NCBI GenBank assembly: GCA_964036155.1 | Contig: OZ038423.1 | Location: 61,581,249 to 61,645,248 of the forward strand | Source: Diploscapter coronatus | Taxonomy: Eukaryota > Nematoda > Chromadorea > Rhabditida > Rhabditidae | DNA length: 64,000 nt | Direction of reading: 5' to 3' | Part shown: positions 12,601 through 22,728 of the stretch, in pieces | How the letters are laid out: each line of letters starts with the position of its first letter | How positions within the stretch are numbered: position 1 is the stretch's first letter | The notes under the pieces: model-generated | What the model was told of the DNA's origin: nothing | Seen by the model: only the letters and a program-made list of their open reading frames with translations | Database searches by the model: none | Made by a program: the position numbers and the translations under genes

Positions 12601-15600
12601 TCTACGAAGAATAAAGTATTTTATAAAAAGTTTTTTTTATTGTATGAAATGAGTTTTTATCGTCAATGCTCAGGAGTTTCAAATGATCTACTTGTTCAGT
12701 TTTTAAAACTTACGAAAATCGATCAAATTGGAGAAATTACCTCGAGCGTCAACTTCGAATCGAACTGGCTGATCAGGATGTTGTGGAAGCCCTCGTCCCA
12801 AAGGAAGCCTCGCGGGAAGAACGGTCTCGAGGGAATCGCCGAGAAGAGGGTGTGTGGTCCGTAGGGAATCGGGTCGTTGTAACCGGGGACGGCAGCCTAA
12901 AATACGGTAGTCCAAAAACTTGTCACCATTCTAGCAAGTGGTGAGAGATAATAATTTGAAACGGTTAGGATAACTCATCACATAAGACCTATTCTAACCC
13001 GGAAAACTTGCAAGTCTCTTCTCCCGAACGAATAAGCCTATTCTTCTCCTCTCGGAATGAAAGTAAAAGAAGAAAAGTCTAATTTAGAATTTTTTTGAAC
13101 ATTAAAAACAAATTAACGTTTACCTTGTTGCTCCCATACCAAAAGCCAATTGAGCCGAGCATGTTCGAGAGGGCAACTCGAGCCAATTCTGCTTCGATGT
13201 GGTTCAATTTCTCAAATTCAAACATTTATCAATTCCCTCTTTCCGAATTACCTTATTTGTCAATCCGTATGCCTTTTCGAATTGCTTGTCGAATGTAGCC
13301 GCTCGTCGTTCGAGTTCTGCAGTGAACTGTTTCCATGTGGGCGGACGGACGGTCGGGGTTCTAAATTCAGCAAAATTAAATGAAATGTCGCAACTTGAAA
13401 AAATTGATAACACGAGTTTTCTTAGATTCTCACATTCTCGACATGCTATTCTGTCAAAAAATTAGAAAGTAGGATATTTTTGAATAACCATGAATGTCCT
13501 TTTCTTTTCAAAATATCTCATAAAATTACAGTACCTGAACGATATCTCCAATTCCACGGTTCCGAACGTGTTCAGTTGGACCACTGCGAATCTGCCGGAT
13601 TTGATCGGTTGAGGCACGCTCAATTGATAGACCAGGCCTCGGTCACTTTCCATTGGTCGCTGAAAAAGATAGATTTCAATTCCTCGCAAATAATTAGGAT
13701 TGGAGTGTTTCTATTCATAAACGAATGTCGGAACGCATTGTCAATGATAGGACAAAGGATGAGAGTAGAGCGGTAGTGTGGTGTGGGAAAGAAACATCCC
13801 GTCATTCCGGAAACAATAGTTGCCTCCAGATTGTGTACGAAAATGAATGAAATCGTATTCTTAAAGAAATCAGAATATTTACCGTATTCATCAGGATGTC
13901 TTTCGCGAAATTACGCACGTCGACGCCTTCGTTTTGAACGAACGCGGTGTGGAGGGTTTTTGATAGCTGCGGTGACGTGATCGAGAGGTACATTTCCTCG
14001 AACAGCGGACTTCTCCCCGAGATGATTTCCGAGAGATGACCGCCGAGCGTGAATTGTGTGCGATCGTCCTGAAATAAATAAATTGAAAATGCTTAATTAA
14101 AAAAGGTCTCCTGGCAAACATTTCGTTCATTTTCTAGTGATATATGGCCATTTCAATATCGTATCCGAATGCCTAATTCTTGATCATTCTATGTTTAACA
14201 TTCTGTAATTTAGAGAATATTACCTGTCCGTACAAGTAGAAAATCACGGCGTGCCCAATCTTCTCTGATTTTGGTTTGATATGAATCCGGGCCGTCCATG
14301 TTTCTGAACTCTTTTATAAAATCATCTGCAAGATATGTTCTGTTCAAACAAAATGAAGTCATTATCCAACTTAAAAAAAGTATTTGGGTATCTCTTACAA
14401 CATTTGGATAGTTGTTTCTAAATTTTCGACAAACCAAGTCAAATCTCCCATTATTTGTTTCATCAAAATGATAAAATACATTCAGAAGAGGTTGTTTGAT
14501 TTCTAACAAAATCGAGAAATTAGCCAAAAATAACAACCTTTATGTTTCACCAGCATCATATTATCGCACGTAAAAGTGGTTCTCAATTCAGACAAAATAG
14601 TATCATGATAAAGTCACCAAAATTCTCTACACCCCATTTGAAACTTTCAACGTTCAAAAATCATAAATAGCCTCATTCTCGAATACCTTCGTTGTTTCAT
14701 CAAATTTCAAATTATTCTCCACAAAATCTATTTCATTCGTGCAATATCAAAATCATCCAATAAAAAACCCAAATAAAATTTCGCCCCACCTTCATGATTT
14801 ATCCAGTCGATTTTTAACTCCGCGTTATGATCCGTGATGTTCTGCATTCCAAAAGCTCGTCCATCAGCGCGAGTCCAAGCGTATCGTTTCACCCCGTCGT
14901 CTGAAAAATTCAATGTCGTATTCGGCCCCACATCCGATATAAACTAAGAGTTCTATTTACTTTGATCGCACCAGTGCCTGATTGAGGGCATGATCATCTG
15001 TTCGGGCTGCTCGTACCACATCATGCCGAAGAAAGGCGAGTTCGGATGTCGCGTGCGAAGGCCGAAATACATATGCGAGCGATAAGTTCCCCATTGCTTC
15101 TGGAATTCGGCTTATTTAAAAATAAATATTTAAGTTATATTTCCAGTTTCCGGTAACATAAATGGCCATAAACTTTGTCAATCTGTTAAACATTTTCATA
15201 AAAAAGAACCTTTACAGTCAGAACCGTATAAAATTTATTCAATTGTTTTTCTGACTTTTGCATACTATCTGAACAACAACCAAGCTCGTCCAACATTTAG
15301 CTGTTCTTTGAAGCTTTGATCATTTATTTTAGAAGAAAAGACCCTCCTCATTCAACATTTTATAATCTTTAACTTCTAAAAGAAAGCTTGAAAAATTGAT
15401 ATTTTCTTCAATTTCTTGAAAGTCGTCTTACTTTATTAAAATCGGGTGTTTCGATGGGCGGGAGTTTGGTGAGCTTCGGCCTGGCGAGGAGATGCGCGGC
15501 TGTGAAGTAGACAATGGGCGCGAGGCCTGCAGCGAGCAAAACCAGAGCGGGCCAACCGAGTCGCGGCAGCTGCACGTCCTTCGATTTGCTCGACGAATTC

Positions 15601-15784
15601 CGCACCGGCGGACGATTTGATTGACCTGTTATAATTGATTGAAAATTGTTAATTTATCGAAAAAAAAGATAAAAATAATATTTTCAACAAAATTTCTAGG
15701 TCAAAATTTGCGATTTCTCGGCGAAAATCGATAACCCCGACCTGGTCGGTTGTCGTGTCGACGGTCCCGTTCTTTCTTCACCAT
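9610..15784 (-). CDS. mogs-1: Mannosyl-oligosaccharide glucosidase (processing alpha-glucosidase I, GH63)
   Basis: Twenty exons join in frame to 787 residues: 15742-15784, 15432-15625, 14961-15099, 14790-14900, 14224-14303, 13883-14068, 13535-13659, 13252-13360, 13124-13210, 12741-12896, 12155-12238, 11978-12067, 11828-11934, 11534-11633, 11062-11232, 10841-10923, 10661-10799, 10377-10471, 10063-10198 and 9610-9738. The layout is type II membrane: a basic cytosolic tail, one hydrophobic anchor near residues 35-55, then a lumenal GH63 domain. Landmarks are [67 protein letters not shown] and the C-terminal [15 protein letters not shown]. The enzyme removes the terminal glucose of the N-glycan precursor in the ER. 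The start lies 13 nt after a CTTTTTCAG acceptor. The exon ending at 10661 needs a GC donor (GAG|GCTAGA) to keep frame. Confidence 0.95.
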
Positions 15785-16479
15785 CGGAAGCCGTCGTCTG
15801 AAAAAGGAAAACGTCAATTTTGAGGAAAAACCACGGAAAAGTTTGAATTTGAACGAATACAAGCAAAGTTGCTTCAACACACGAAAATGCAAAGTAGCGA
15901 CACAGCTCACTCGAAAGCGGGTGGGGCGCGTGCATTTGAATCGTTTCAATGAAAATCGTCGATTTTTTGAGAATTTGTCGATTTTCACGATTTTTTTTAG
16001 AAAAATTAAGCTCGATGAGTTGCAGCAAGTGGTTAACAACCCGTATTTACCGTGTTTCACTCACTTCGTTGATGCTCTCGTGATTTTTTTTTTATCGTAC
16101 CTGTCACTTTTCGCTAATTATCTTTCGTGAAATGAACATCTAATTTCGGTAAGTTTTTTTCAATGTATCCAATATTTATTTTACTTTAGCTTCAAGAAAA
16201 ATAGCATTGAGAAGATACAAATACAATCTCCACTCCTCACTCTTAGGGCGAGGAGCTGAGGATAAAAATGATACAATGCAAATTCAAAATTAATATAGAG
16301 AAGAAAAAAACAAACAATTAGTGGAAGGCAAGACAACAAATAGATCAATATTCAAAACAAATAATAAGAAACAAACAATAAAGAAAAATAGCTAAGCAAA
16401 ATTCATAAGAAAAAAGCAATGAATAAATTGTTTGACAACTGCCGCCTTTGAAGAAACAAATTCGCTTCGTCAATTTAAA
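15785..16479. other. Spacer upstream of mogs-1
   Basis: About 700 bp without a supportable gene. The 126-codon plus-strand frame at 15750-16130 is antisense to mogs-1 exon 1 and then low-complexity, with no family resemblance. The stretch 16260-16430 is almost pure A-rich sequence. Confidence 0.55.
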
Positions 16480-18806
16480 TTAGCAGTGACGTACTTGTGG
16501 AGATAATCTGAAATGTGTATGATTTTGTTTAGATTCATAAATTTTTTGAACCATTCATATTTCCTATAAAATATAATTACCCGTCATTAGGCACGATCTG
16601 GCGCTGACGAGCTACGTTAATTGCATCTTGAATGTGCTTGTAATCAGTTCTTGTGAAGATCATTCCGGGCTCTTTAAGGGCCTAAATTTTCGATTTGTTT
16701 AGTGTTCATTCAAAATCATACAATGACAATCCAACCTTTTCAAGATGCTTTTTGTTGATTATGTGGAGAACATAATGCAATTGATCGTCAATGAATGTTT
16801 CGCAGATAGTGCAGGGAAACTTGTTCTGAATTTTTTTTTTCATGACATAAGAACTCAGAAAGATAAGAATAATAGGAATACCGGAATGTCAAATCTTTCC
16901 TTCAGTAACTCCGCGAAGACAGTCTTTTGATCGCCAGTCATGCGATTTAGTTGTCGACGAATCTTACCCGTGAAATACTCAAGATCTTTTTCTGAAAACA
17001 ACCGAATAAATAAAGGAATATTTTTGAGAAAATCTTACTTGTAAGAGGAGCAAGAAAATGGTCATATCCGACAGCCGGACAGCTTCCCATGAACGGATAA
17101 TTCTTGGTTATCGCAGCACACGGAACGGTACTGTCTTTAGTCAGAAAGTCGGCATCATTTTGTTCAATCCAACTTTCAGGATGGGATGCTTGTATCGTTC
17201 TTTGAAGCAACACATAATCACTCATTTGGAAGGATCTTCCTTCATGGAACATCTGAATTCATGTTATCGTTCATTTTCAAAAATGATTTAAAACAGTTAT
17301 ACATCGTGTATGGAGAAATATTGTGACTCAAGTTTTCTGGATGATTTTACATCTTCTCGTTTATGTGATTTGGTCTAAATCGAAATCTCCAAATGCACAA
17401 TATATCCTCATAAACGATGCTATTATAAGCATCAATAGTTGTTTTTTTCAATCACAAAGAATGAATCTTAAATTTTCTTACATTTATCATATGCTCCTCA
17501 GATAGAACATGCTTGATGAACGTTATTGCCCGATTGAATTTCAGTTTACAAAACTGACATTCGTGGAATTTCTGAATTATTTTCCATTATATTAAATCTA
17601 GAATAGGTTATTAGGGTGTTCTTAGAAAGTTCACCGAGTTCACTTACATACTACCGAGTTTGGAAGGTTCATTAAATTAAAATTTTTGACCAGACTTGTT
17701 GGCGGATCGTTTTTTCGATTCGATCCGTTTCTCCTATCGACCCGAATTGATTTGATCCGTCGAATCGAATGGACCCAATAAGCCCGTTTTTGAAATTTTT
17801 ATTTTGATTCCGAAATTCCAAACTTCAAATTGCGAACAGTCTTAATCTTTATATAAACTTGATAAAAATTTAACTTCTGTGACCTTTCCGGTGATTGTCT
17901 GAACTCGATGAACATTCCAAGAAATCATTATTGGGATATTTAAAAAATAATAATAATAACTTGATGAAACCTACACTCATGTTGAAGACTCGGCGAATCA
18001 ATGCATCCATTGGCATATTGACCTGACTTTCAATTTTCGACATTGCGTAGAGCGCTTTCTGAGTGAATAGATCAACTTTTTCTCCTGAAAGTTATTTATT
18101 AATGCGGAAAAATGAAAATATTTAAAATTCTTACTTGTAAGGAGTTGATCTACGTTCTCGTCCGTTATTTTGATACCAGGGAAAAACGGTATGATTGTTC
18201 GATCACCGATTTCTTCCTTGAGCTCGAGAGCATACTTCAAATCGAAATCTTTCCAGTCGCCCGGCGCAGTTTGATGAATCGCTCGGAGAAGCATATCATA
18301 TTCGCTTCGAGAGAATTTCAAGCCCGTCGAATATGCCTGAATATTTTATTCTTCAATCAATTCATGAAAATAAATCTACATTATTCCAGTGCATAATTCC
18401 GGTGACGTGTTCGGCATAGTGAATGCGGTTTCTGATTGAAAAGTCACACAGCTCGCAGTGCTGCACCTTCTAAATTCTTTGGTTATTTTGGTGGACTTTA
18501 TTAATTCTATCCATACCGGAATTCCGTATTGCTCCTTCAGGAAATCAGCTAAATTGTAACGATGTGGATGGTTCGGCGGAATGAGTGAAAGGCTCATCTT
18601 CAGTTGGAATAGAGAACGATATGCCTCTTCATCTGAAATAAAGCTTGTTAAAGTCAATCTCTTGTCATTTCTAAAGCTCTAAGATTTTTACCTGACATGA
18701 TCTCGTTCGGACAATCTGCTTTTGTTCCATTCAAGAATGGAATGATAAATTGCTTTTTGTCGCTAATTTGAAGATTTGTGTTGAGTTGGTGGGTCAAATC
18801 GTCCAT
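16480..18806 (-). CDS. Repeat protein with three C2H2 zinc fingers inside a duplicated module
   Basis: Eleven exons (18692-18806, 18517-18632, 18380-18469, 18135-18336, 17975-18084, 17482-17571, 17039-17252, 16882-16991, 16736-16825, 16581-16681, 16480-16507) give 421 residues. Three fingers have identical C-x2-C-x12-H-x5-H spacing: Cys82/85-His98/104, Cys216/219-His232/238 and Cys354/357-His370/376. Each finger is exactly one 90-nt phase-0 exon. Each is followed by a conserved block (KFSRSEYDMLLRAIHQ, SFQMSDYVLLQRTIQA, MIFTRTDYKHIQDAI) and a less conserved helical stretch ending ..L-K-E/R-x-x-x-I-P. The protein is therefore about three copies of one 125-140 residue unit. I do not recognise a named family. 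Nucleic-acid binding is inferred only from the fingers. The final 28-nt exon is the least certain. A TTATTTAG acceptor lies just before the ATG. A shorter relative lies at 42036-42483. Confidence 0.75.
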
Positions 18807-19715
18807 TTTCTAACTAAATAATTTAACTCAATTATCCTAGTAATAAGTAAAAAATTATAGAGTAGAACTGAGGCTCAACGAAATCTTTCGAATACTGCAA
18901 ACACGAAATTTTAAAATAGCGAGTTTTTCTCGAAGTGTACTGCTGGATTTTCACTTTGACTTATATGCAAATTCTTTGGCAAACATTCGGGAAAGTTTAT
19001 TATAGTATTTCGACATTCTTATTGTTTTAGTCAAGGAAGATTTCAGCTTTTACAGTGCATTAATATTCGAGCATCTAACATTTTTATTATTTGTTTTTTT
19101 AAAGAATTTACCACTTACCTCATGTCATCGACCATTGTTCGTCAGAAATCGCATTTCTGACGAATCTTTCTTGCCACAAGTGCCAAAACTATGTTTGTTC
19201 ATATTTAGTCATATTCGAATTGAATTTGCATAAATATTTCAAAACATCAAAATATTCGTCGGATTTGGTCATACTATGTTTCAAGTTCGAGCATATTCGA
19301 CGCTCTTCGTCTTACACAATCATATTTGCCGCAAAAATAACAATTTTATTGCCCGTAAAATAACCATTCATACTTTCAGCTGGTACTGTTCTTCACGAAG
19401 CGTTATCTATGACGAATATTTTATTTATTCGTAAAAATGATAATTTTTCTGCAGTTTTGAAAGGGATTTGAATAAAATCTTGACAGGAATCAATATTGAA
19501 ACAAAAACGTATCATAATTTAGAATTGTCGATACTTGCCGATTCCAGCACTGATTGAAAAGTTGAAATGACTGCTTAATCTCTCGATCTCGGTATCGATA
19601 ATTTCAACGGAAATGACAAAATAGAGCATGTAGACAGTTTTTGCTGTACATCAAGGTGCAGAACAAACAAGAATGAGCACCTTACGAAAACAATCCTATA
19701 AATTAATCGAATGAT
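18807..19715. other. Intergenic region between zinc-finger repeat gene and small peptide gene
   Basis: No exon was recognised. The region separates divergently transcribed genes and so may hold both promoters. It contains a perfect 11-bp hairpin at 19138-19164. Around 19190-19330 a loose ACTATGTTT...CATATTC motif recurs. Confidence 0.5.
19138..19164. repeat. Perfect inverted repeat (11-bp stem, 5-nt loop)
   Basis: TTCGTCAGAAA is followed by five bases and then TTTCTGACGAA, a perfect palindromic hairpin. It lies in the intergenic region upstream of the zinc-finger repeat gene. Function is unknown; it could be a protein-binding palindrome or a remnant of a small element. Confidence 0.7.
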
Positions 19716-20059
19716 ATGGTTAAAATTTTCTTTTTCTCTTTAATCAAACATAAATTTGTTTATTTAGCATAATAAACTGAATATTCGCATTTTTATTATT
19801 CTCGCTATGCTCGCAATCAGTCTGAGACCGACTTATGCTATAACAGAACAAGCATGCAAGTTGATGGGAAAGTAAGTAATATTTTTACGTCTGAAATATA
19901 AATCTAAACCCTTAATGACTGATTAATTCTCATACTTTGTTTTGTCTAACTTTCAATGCTACCGTTCTTGTTAGACAAATTATTCTTATGGCAACTCCAA
20001 TTTATTTCAGACCAATTTTGGGCCAATTTGAAAAATACTTTCGCCAGAATCCAAGCTAG
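19716..20059 (+). CDS. Small secreted peptide precursor, 51 residues
   Basis: Three exons are proposed: 19716-19718 (the ATG alone), 19768-19871 and 20011-20059. The first intron is 49 nt (GTTAAA...TTTATTTAG) and the second has a GTAAGT donor and TTATTTCAG acceptor. The join gives MHNKLNIRIFIILAMLAISL followed by RPTYA, a textbook signal peptide with basic n-region, hydrophobic core and small residue before the likely cleavage. The mature part is about 26 residues with a single Cys, a Gly-Lys pair and the C-terminal segment FEKYFRQNPS. An AATAAA lies 60 nt past the stop at 20119-20124. No family was recognised. A neuropeptide-like or other secreted role is a guess. If the ATG-only exon is wrong, the first in-frame Met is at 19807 and the signal peptide is truncated. 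Confidence 0.55.
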
Positions 20060-20517
20060 GGTATAGTTTGCTCAAGCGATGTGTAAATTTTATGTCTACA
20101 AAATATTATTCGTGTTTCAATAAAAATAGTAGATCAGTTCAATCATCGAAATAAAGTGATGCGATTTTTGTTTCAATTTGATGACTGAAGTTTAAAACTT
20201 TGACACTTCATGCCTACTAAATAAGCTTTTTTTTTAAACTAAAATGATTTATTTTAGCCAAACTGTACGAGTTAAAAATTAAACATCGTCAATAGTCAGA
20301 CAATAATGGATAGAATAGACCATTTCTATAACGTCTGGTGGTATAACCTAAACTTCAAATTTATCAAAGGTACGATGGAGATTGGCAACTTGGAAAAGAT
20401 ACTAAGTAGTCGAAAAGCAAAATAGTAAGAGCAACTTTTTAACCAAATCTTGTACTATTTTGTCTCATGACTAAATGGATACTTTTCCAAATCACTTTGA
20501 AAATCACTTTTACCATT
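20060..20517. other. Region between two small peptide genes (converging 3' ends)
   Basis: The two 51-residue peptide genes converge here. Apart from the poly(A) signal at 20119-20124 I see AT-rich sequence with no coding exon or recognisable repeat. Confidence 0.5.
20119..20124 (+). terminator. Poly(A) signal AATAAA
   Basis: A canonical AATAAA lies 60 nt after the TAG of the small secreted peptide gene, supporting that model's 3' end. Confidence 0.5.
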
Positions 20518-22259
20518 TTATCCTCTGCCACGTGGTATCTGAATAGGTGCCAGGGGTCTTCTCGTTCTTTTCTGAAAATTTAAATTAAAAGAGTTTCTAT
20601 TAGGTTGATGCATTCCTGTTTTCCGTTTTTGATATGTGTACTTTGCTCCCTCCCCTCTGCGGCCGACCGCGACAAAAACCACTGTGCTCTATAATATAAA
20701 CAACTTGCCCCTCCCTCTTATCAGTCGCAGTGCCACAACCAGCTAGTGAGCAGTCTAGTTCCCACAATGCCCCATCGATTCCACCCAAACAGTGTCCACA
20801 TACGCAACGTAATGTTATTTCTCTTCCTCTCTGGCACCAAACCACCCGAGACCCACCGTCAACTGGCCCGAGTATATCCCCAGGAAGTCCCCTCCGAGCA
20901 CACAGTACGCAATTGGTTCAAACGATTCGAGGCCCGCAACTACAATCTCGAAGACGAGGAGAGGTCGCAACCTGCACGAGTGATGGATTTGGATTTGCTG
21001 CGCAGCACAGTCGAAGGGGATCCGTTCGCTACTACGCGAGAAATAGCGCAGACACTCGAAGTAGACCAGGCAACTGTCGTTCGAGGACTGAAGAAGCTCG
21101 GCAAGGTACGAAAGTTGGGCCGTTGGATTCCCCACGTCTTGAGCGACAAGAACAAGAATTGTCGAGTTGACACAGCAATGAGTCTTCTTACATACGAAAG
21201 GACGACGGCCTGGCTGGACAATCTCATAACGGGAGATGAGAAATGGATCGTCTACCATCACGTTGTGAGACGTGCCCAGTGGGTGGACAAGGAGGATCAG
21301 CCGGAACCCGTCGCCAAAGACGAAACGCACCAGAAGAAGGTGATGCTATCCGTATGGTGGGGCGTCCAAGGCCCCATCTACTGGGAGCTGCTACCCGAGG
21401 GTACGACGATCACGGGTGATGTCTACGCTCGCCAGCTGAGAGACTTGAAGGCTCACGTCCAATCCACTCCCTGGCTACGAGGTCGTCTTCACTTTCTCCA
21501 CGACAACGCCCGCCCTCATGTGTGTAAACAAGTGAAAAAGGAGCTGACAACGTTCGGATGACACATTGTACCCCATGCTCCCTGCTCGCCCGACATGGCA
21601 CCTAGCAACTACTGGCTCTTCTCGGACATGCAGCGAGTCCTTGGCGAGACACACTTCAAGAACCGCGCGGAGGTCGACGCATGGCTGAAGACCTACTTCG
21701 CCTCCAAGCAGCCCGCTTGGTACGGCGAGGGGATCCGTAAGCTGCCCAGTCGCTGGCAGAGGACTGTGGACAGCGATGGCGAATATTTCATCTAATATCC
21801 TTGTTAGCCAATAAAGTTATGTTCTGTTGAACTGTTTCGCACAAATCGGAAAACAGGAATGCATCAACCTAATACAAAATAGATTTTACAGTTGGTGGGG
21901 CTCGTGTTGATGGACTCTGCACCTGAAAATCCAACTTTGAAATGAATTATTTGCGCAATATTTATTTTAGTTATATTGTAGCCAAAATGATGTTTTTAGT
22001 TTATGAAATGTTGGAATTGCCGTAACATCGTAAATTCGTAGTCATAGGAAATTGTAGTGTATAAATTATAATAAAAATTTCATTTTCCCATATCTTTTTG
22101 ATATTTTACAATGGTACGATTTTCAGAATTTTCAGTTTGTCGGATTTCTTATGAAATTCAGTGTATCCTATAAAAATTTAACGTTCTTACCGCAACTGTC
22201 GTCATATCGTACATGGCCAAAATTGCGAAAAGAAGGATGATAAATCGTAAGAATATCAT
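20518..22259 (-). CDS. Small secreted basic peptide precursor with a mariner inside its second intron
   Basis: Exons 22191-22259, 21890-21922 and 20518-20571 join in phase 0 to 51 residues. The first encodes MIFLRFIILLFAILAMYDMT, a strong signal peptide ending near TTVA. The rest is VQSPSTRAPPT, then KRTRRPLAPIQIPRGRG and a stop. Dibasic KR and RR pairs and the basic C-terminus resemble secreted peptide precursors, but I know no matching family. The intron between exons 2 and 3 is GTAAAATC...AAATTTTCAG. Without the 1273-bp mariner and one TA it would be only about 45 nt, a normal size here. Without splicing, exon 2 would read into the transposon end and stop at a TAG supplied by its terminal repeat, giving a shorter product. 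Which form is made cannot be decided from sequence. Confidence 0.55.
20600..21872 (+). mobile_element. mariner-family DNA transposon with intact ends
   Basis: The element is 1273 bp and bounded by perfect 26-bp inverted repeats (TTAGGTTGATGCATTCCTGT continuing TTTCCG). Both sides carry a TA target duplication (20598-20599 and 21873-21874), the mariner/Tc1 hallmark. It is clearly more GC-rich than its surroundings. It encodes one transposase frame, broken by a stop. Intact ends and target duplication suggest a fairly recent insertion that could still be moved by a transposase supplied from another copy. Confidence 0.97.
20767..21795 (+). pseudogene. mariner transposase, interrupted and lacking one catalytic Asp
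   Basis: The frame from the ATG to the terminal TAA spans 343 codons, full length for a mariner transposase. The N-terminal paired helix-turn-helix region (TVRNWFKRFEARNYNLEDE, then TREIAQTLEVDQATVVRGL) is present. So is the linker motif GRWIPHVL and the catalytic-domain blocks TGDEKW (Asp157), HDNARPH (Asp246) and CSPDMAPSNYWLF. Asp246 and residue 281 are 35 apart, the DD34D spacing, but residue 281 is Asn, so the third catalytic acid is missing. An in-frame TGA at codon 265 (21559-21561) truncates the protein between the second and third catalytic positions, where relatives usually carry Trp. Both changes predict no autonomous activity. A GTG at 20746 is in frame upstream but the ATG fits family length. 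Confidence 0.93.
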
Positions 22260-22728
22260 TTTTGATTGGATACGAAACTTCGTTCGGCAAATTTTATCTA
22301 GAAAATTCAATATACATGCAGACTTTATATCCATTCCAGACGATTATTATTGAACGCCAATTTCCAATTATCTTCATCTAGACATGGCTTTTATTTATTA
22401 TTTGATTTTATTAGTTTAAGCCGACTTTTAAATATAGCAAAACACATATACAATATAAATTTTAAATGACCTCCAGTATCAACAATAAAGGACTAATTTT
22501 TCAATCGAATTAATGGAAAGTCGTGCCTAACATTAACATCCACGGATTGTTACAAATTAGTCTTAAAGAATTTCCAAAACTGCGTGGGCGTGTAAAAGAT
22601 TGCTGACTGTGGCATTTCGTAATGTTATGTTCTCATATCACAAAGTCATAGTGCTGAAATATTTATTTTTCAAAAGAAAGTTATTGCATCAAGCATATTG
22701 ATTTGAGATCAAGTTTTCCCGAGTTTCG
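22260..22728. other. Region between peptide gene start and ShKT gene end
   Basis: AT-rich, no coding exon recognised. It should contain the promoter of the small peptide gene (start at 22259, minus) and the 3' UTR of the ShKT gene. Confidence 0.5.

Noticed and set aside
15750..16130. 126-codon plus-strand frame upstream of mogs-1
   Set aside because: Antisense to the first mogs-1 exon and then AT-rich; no family or splice support.
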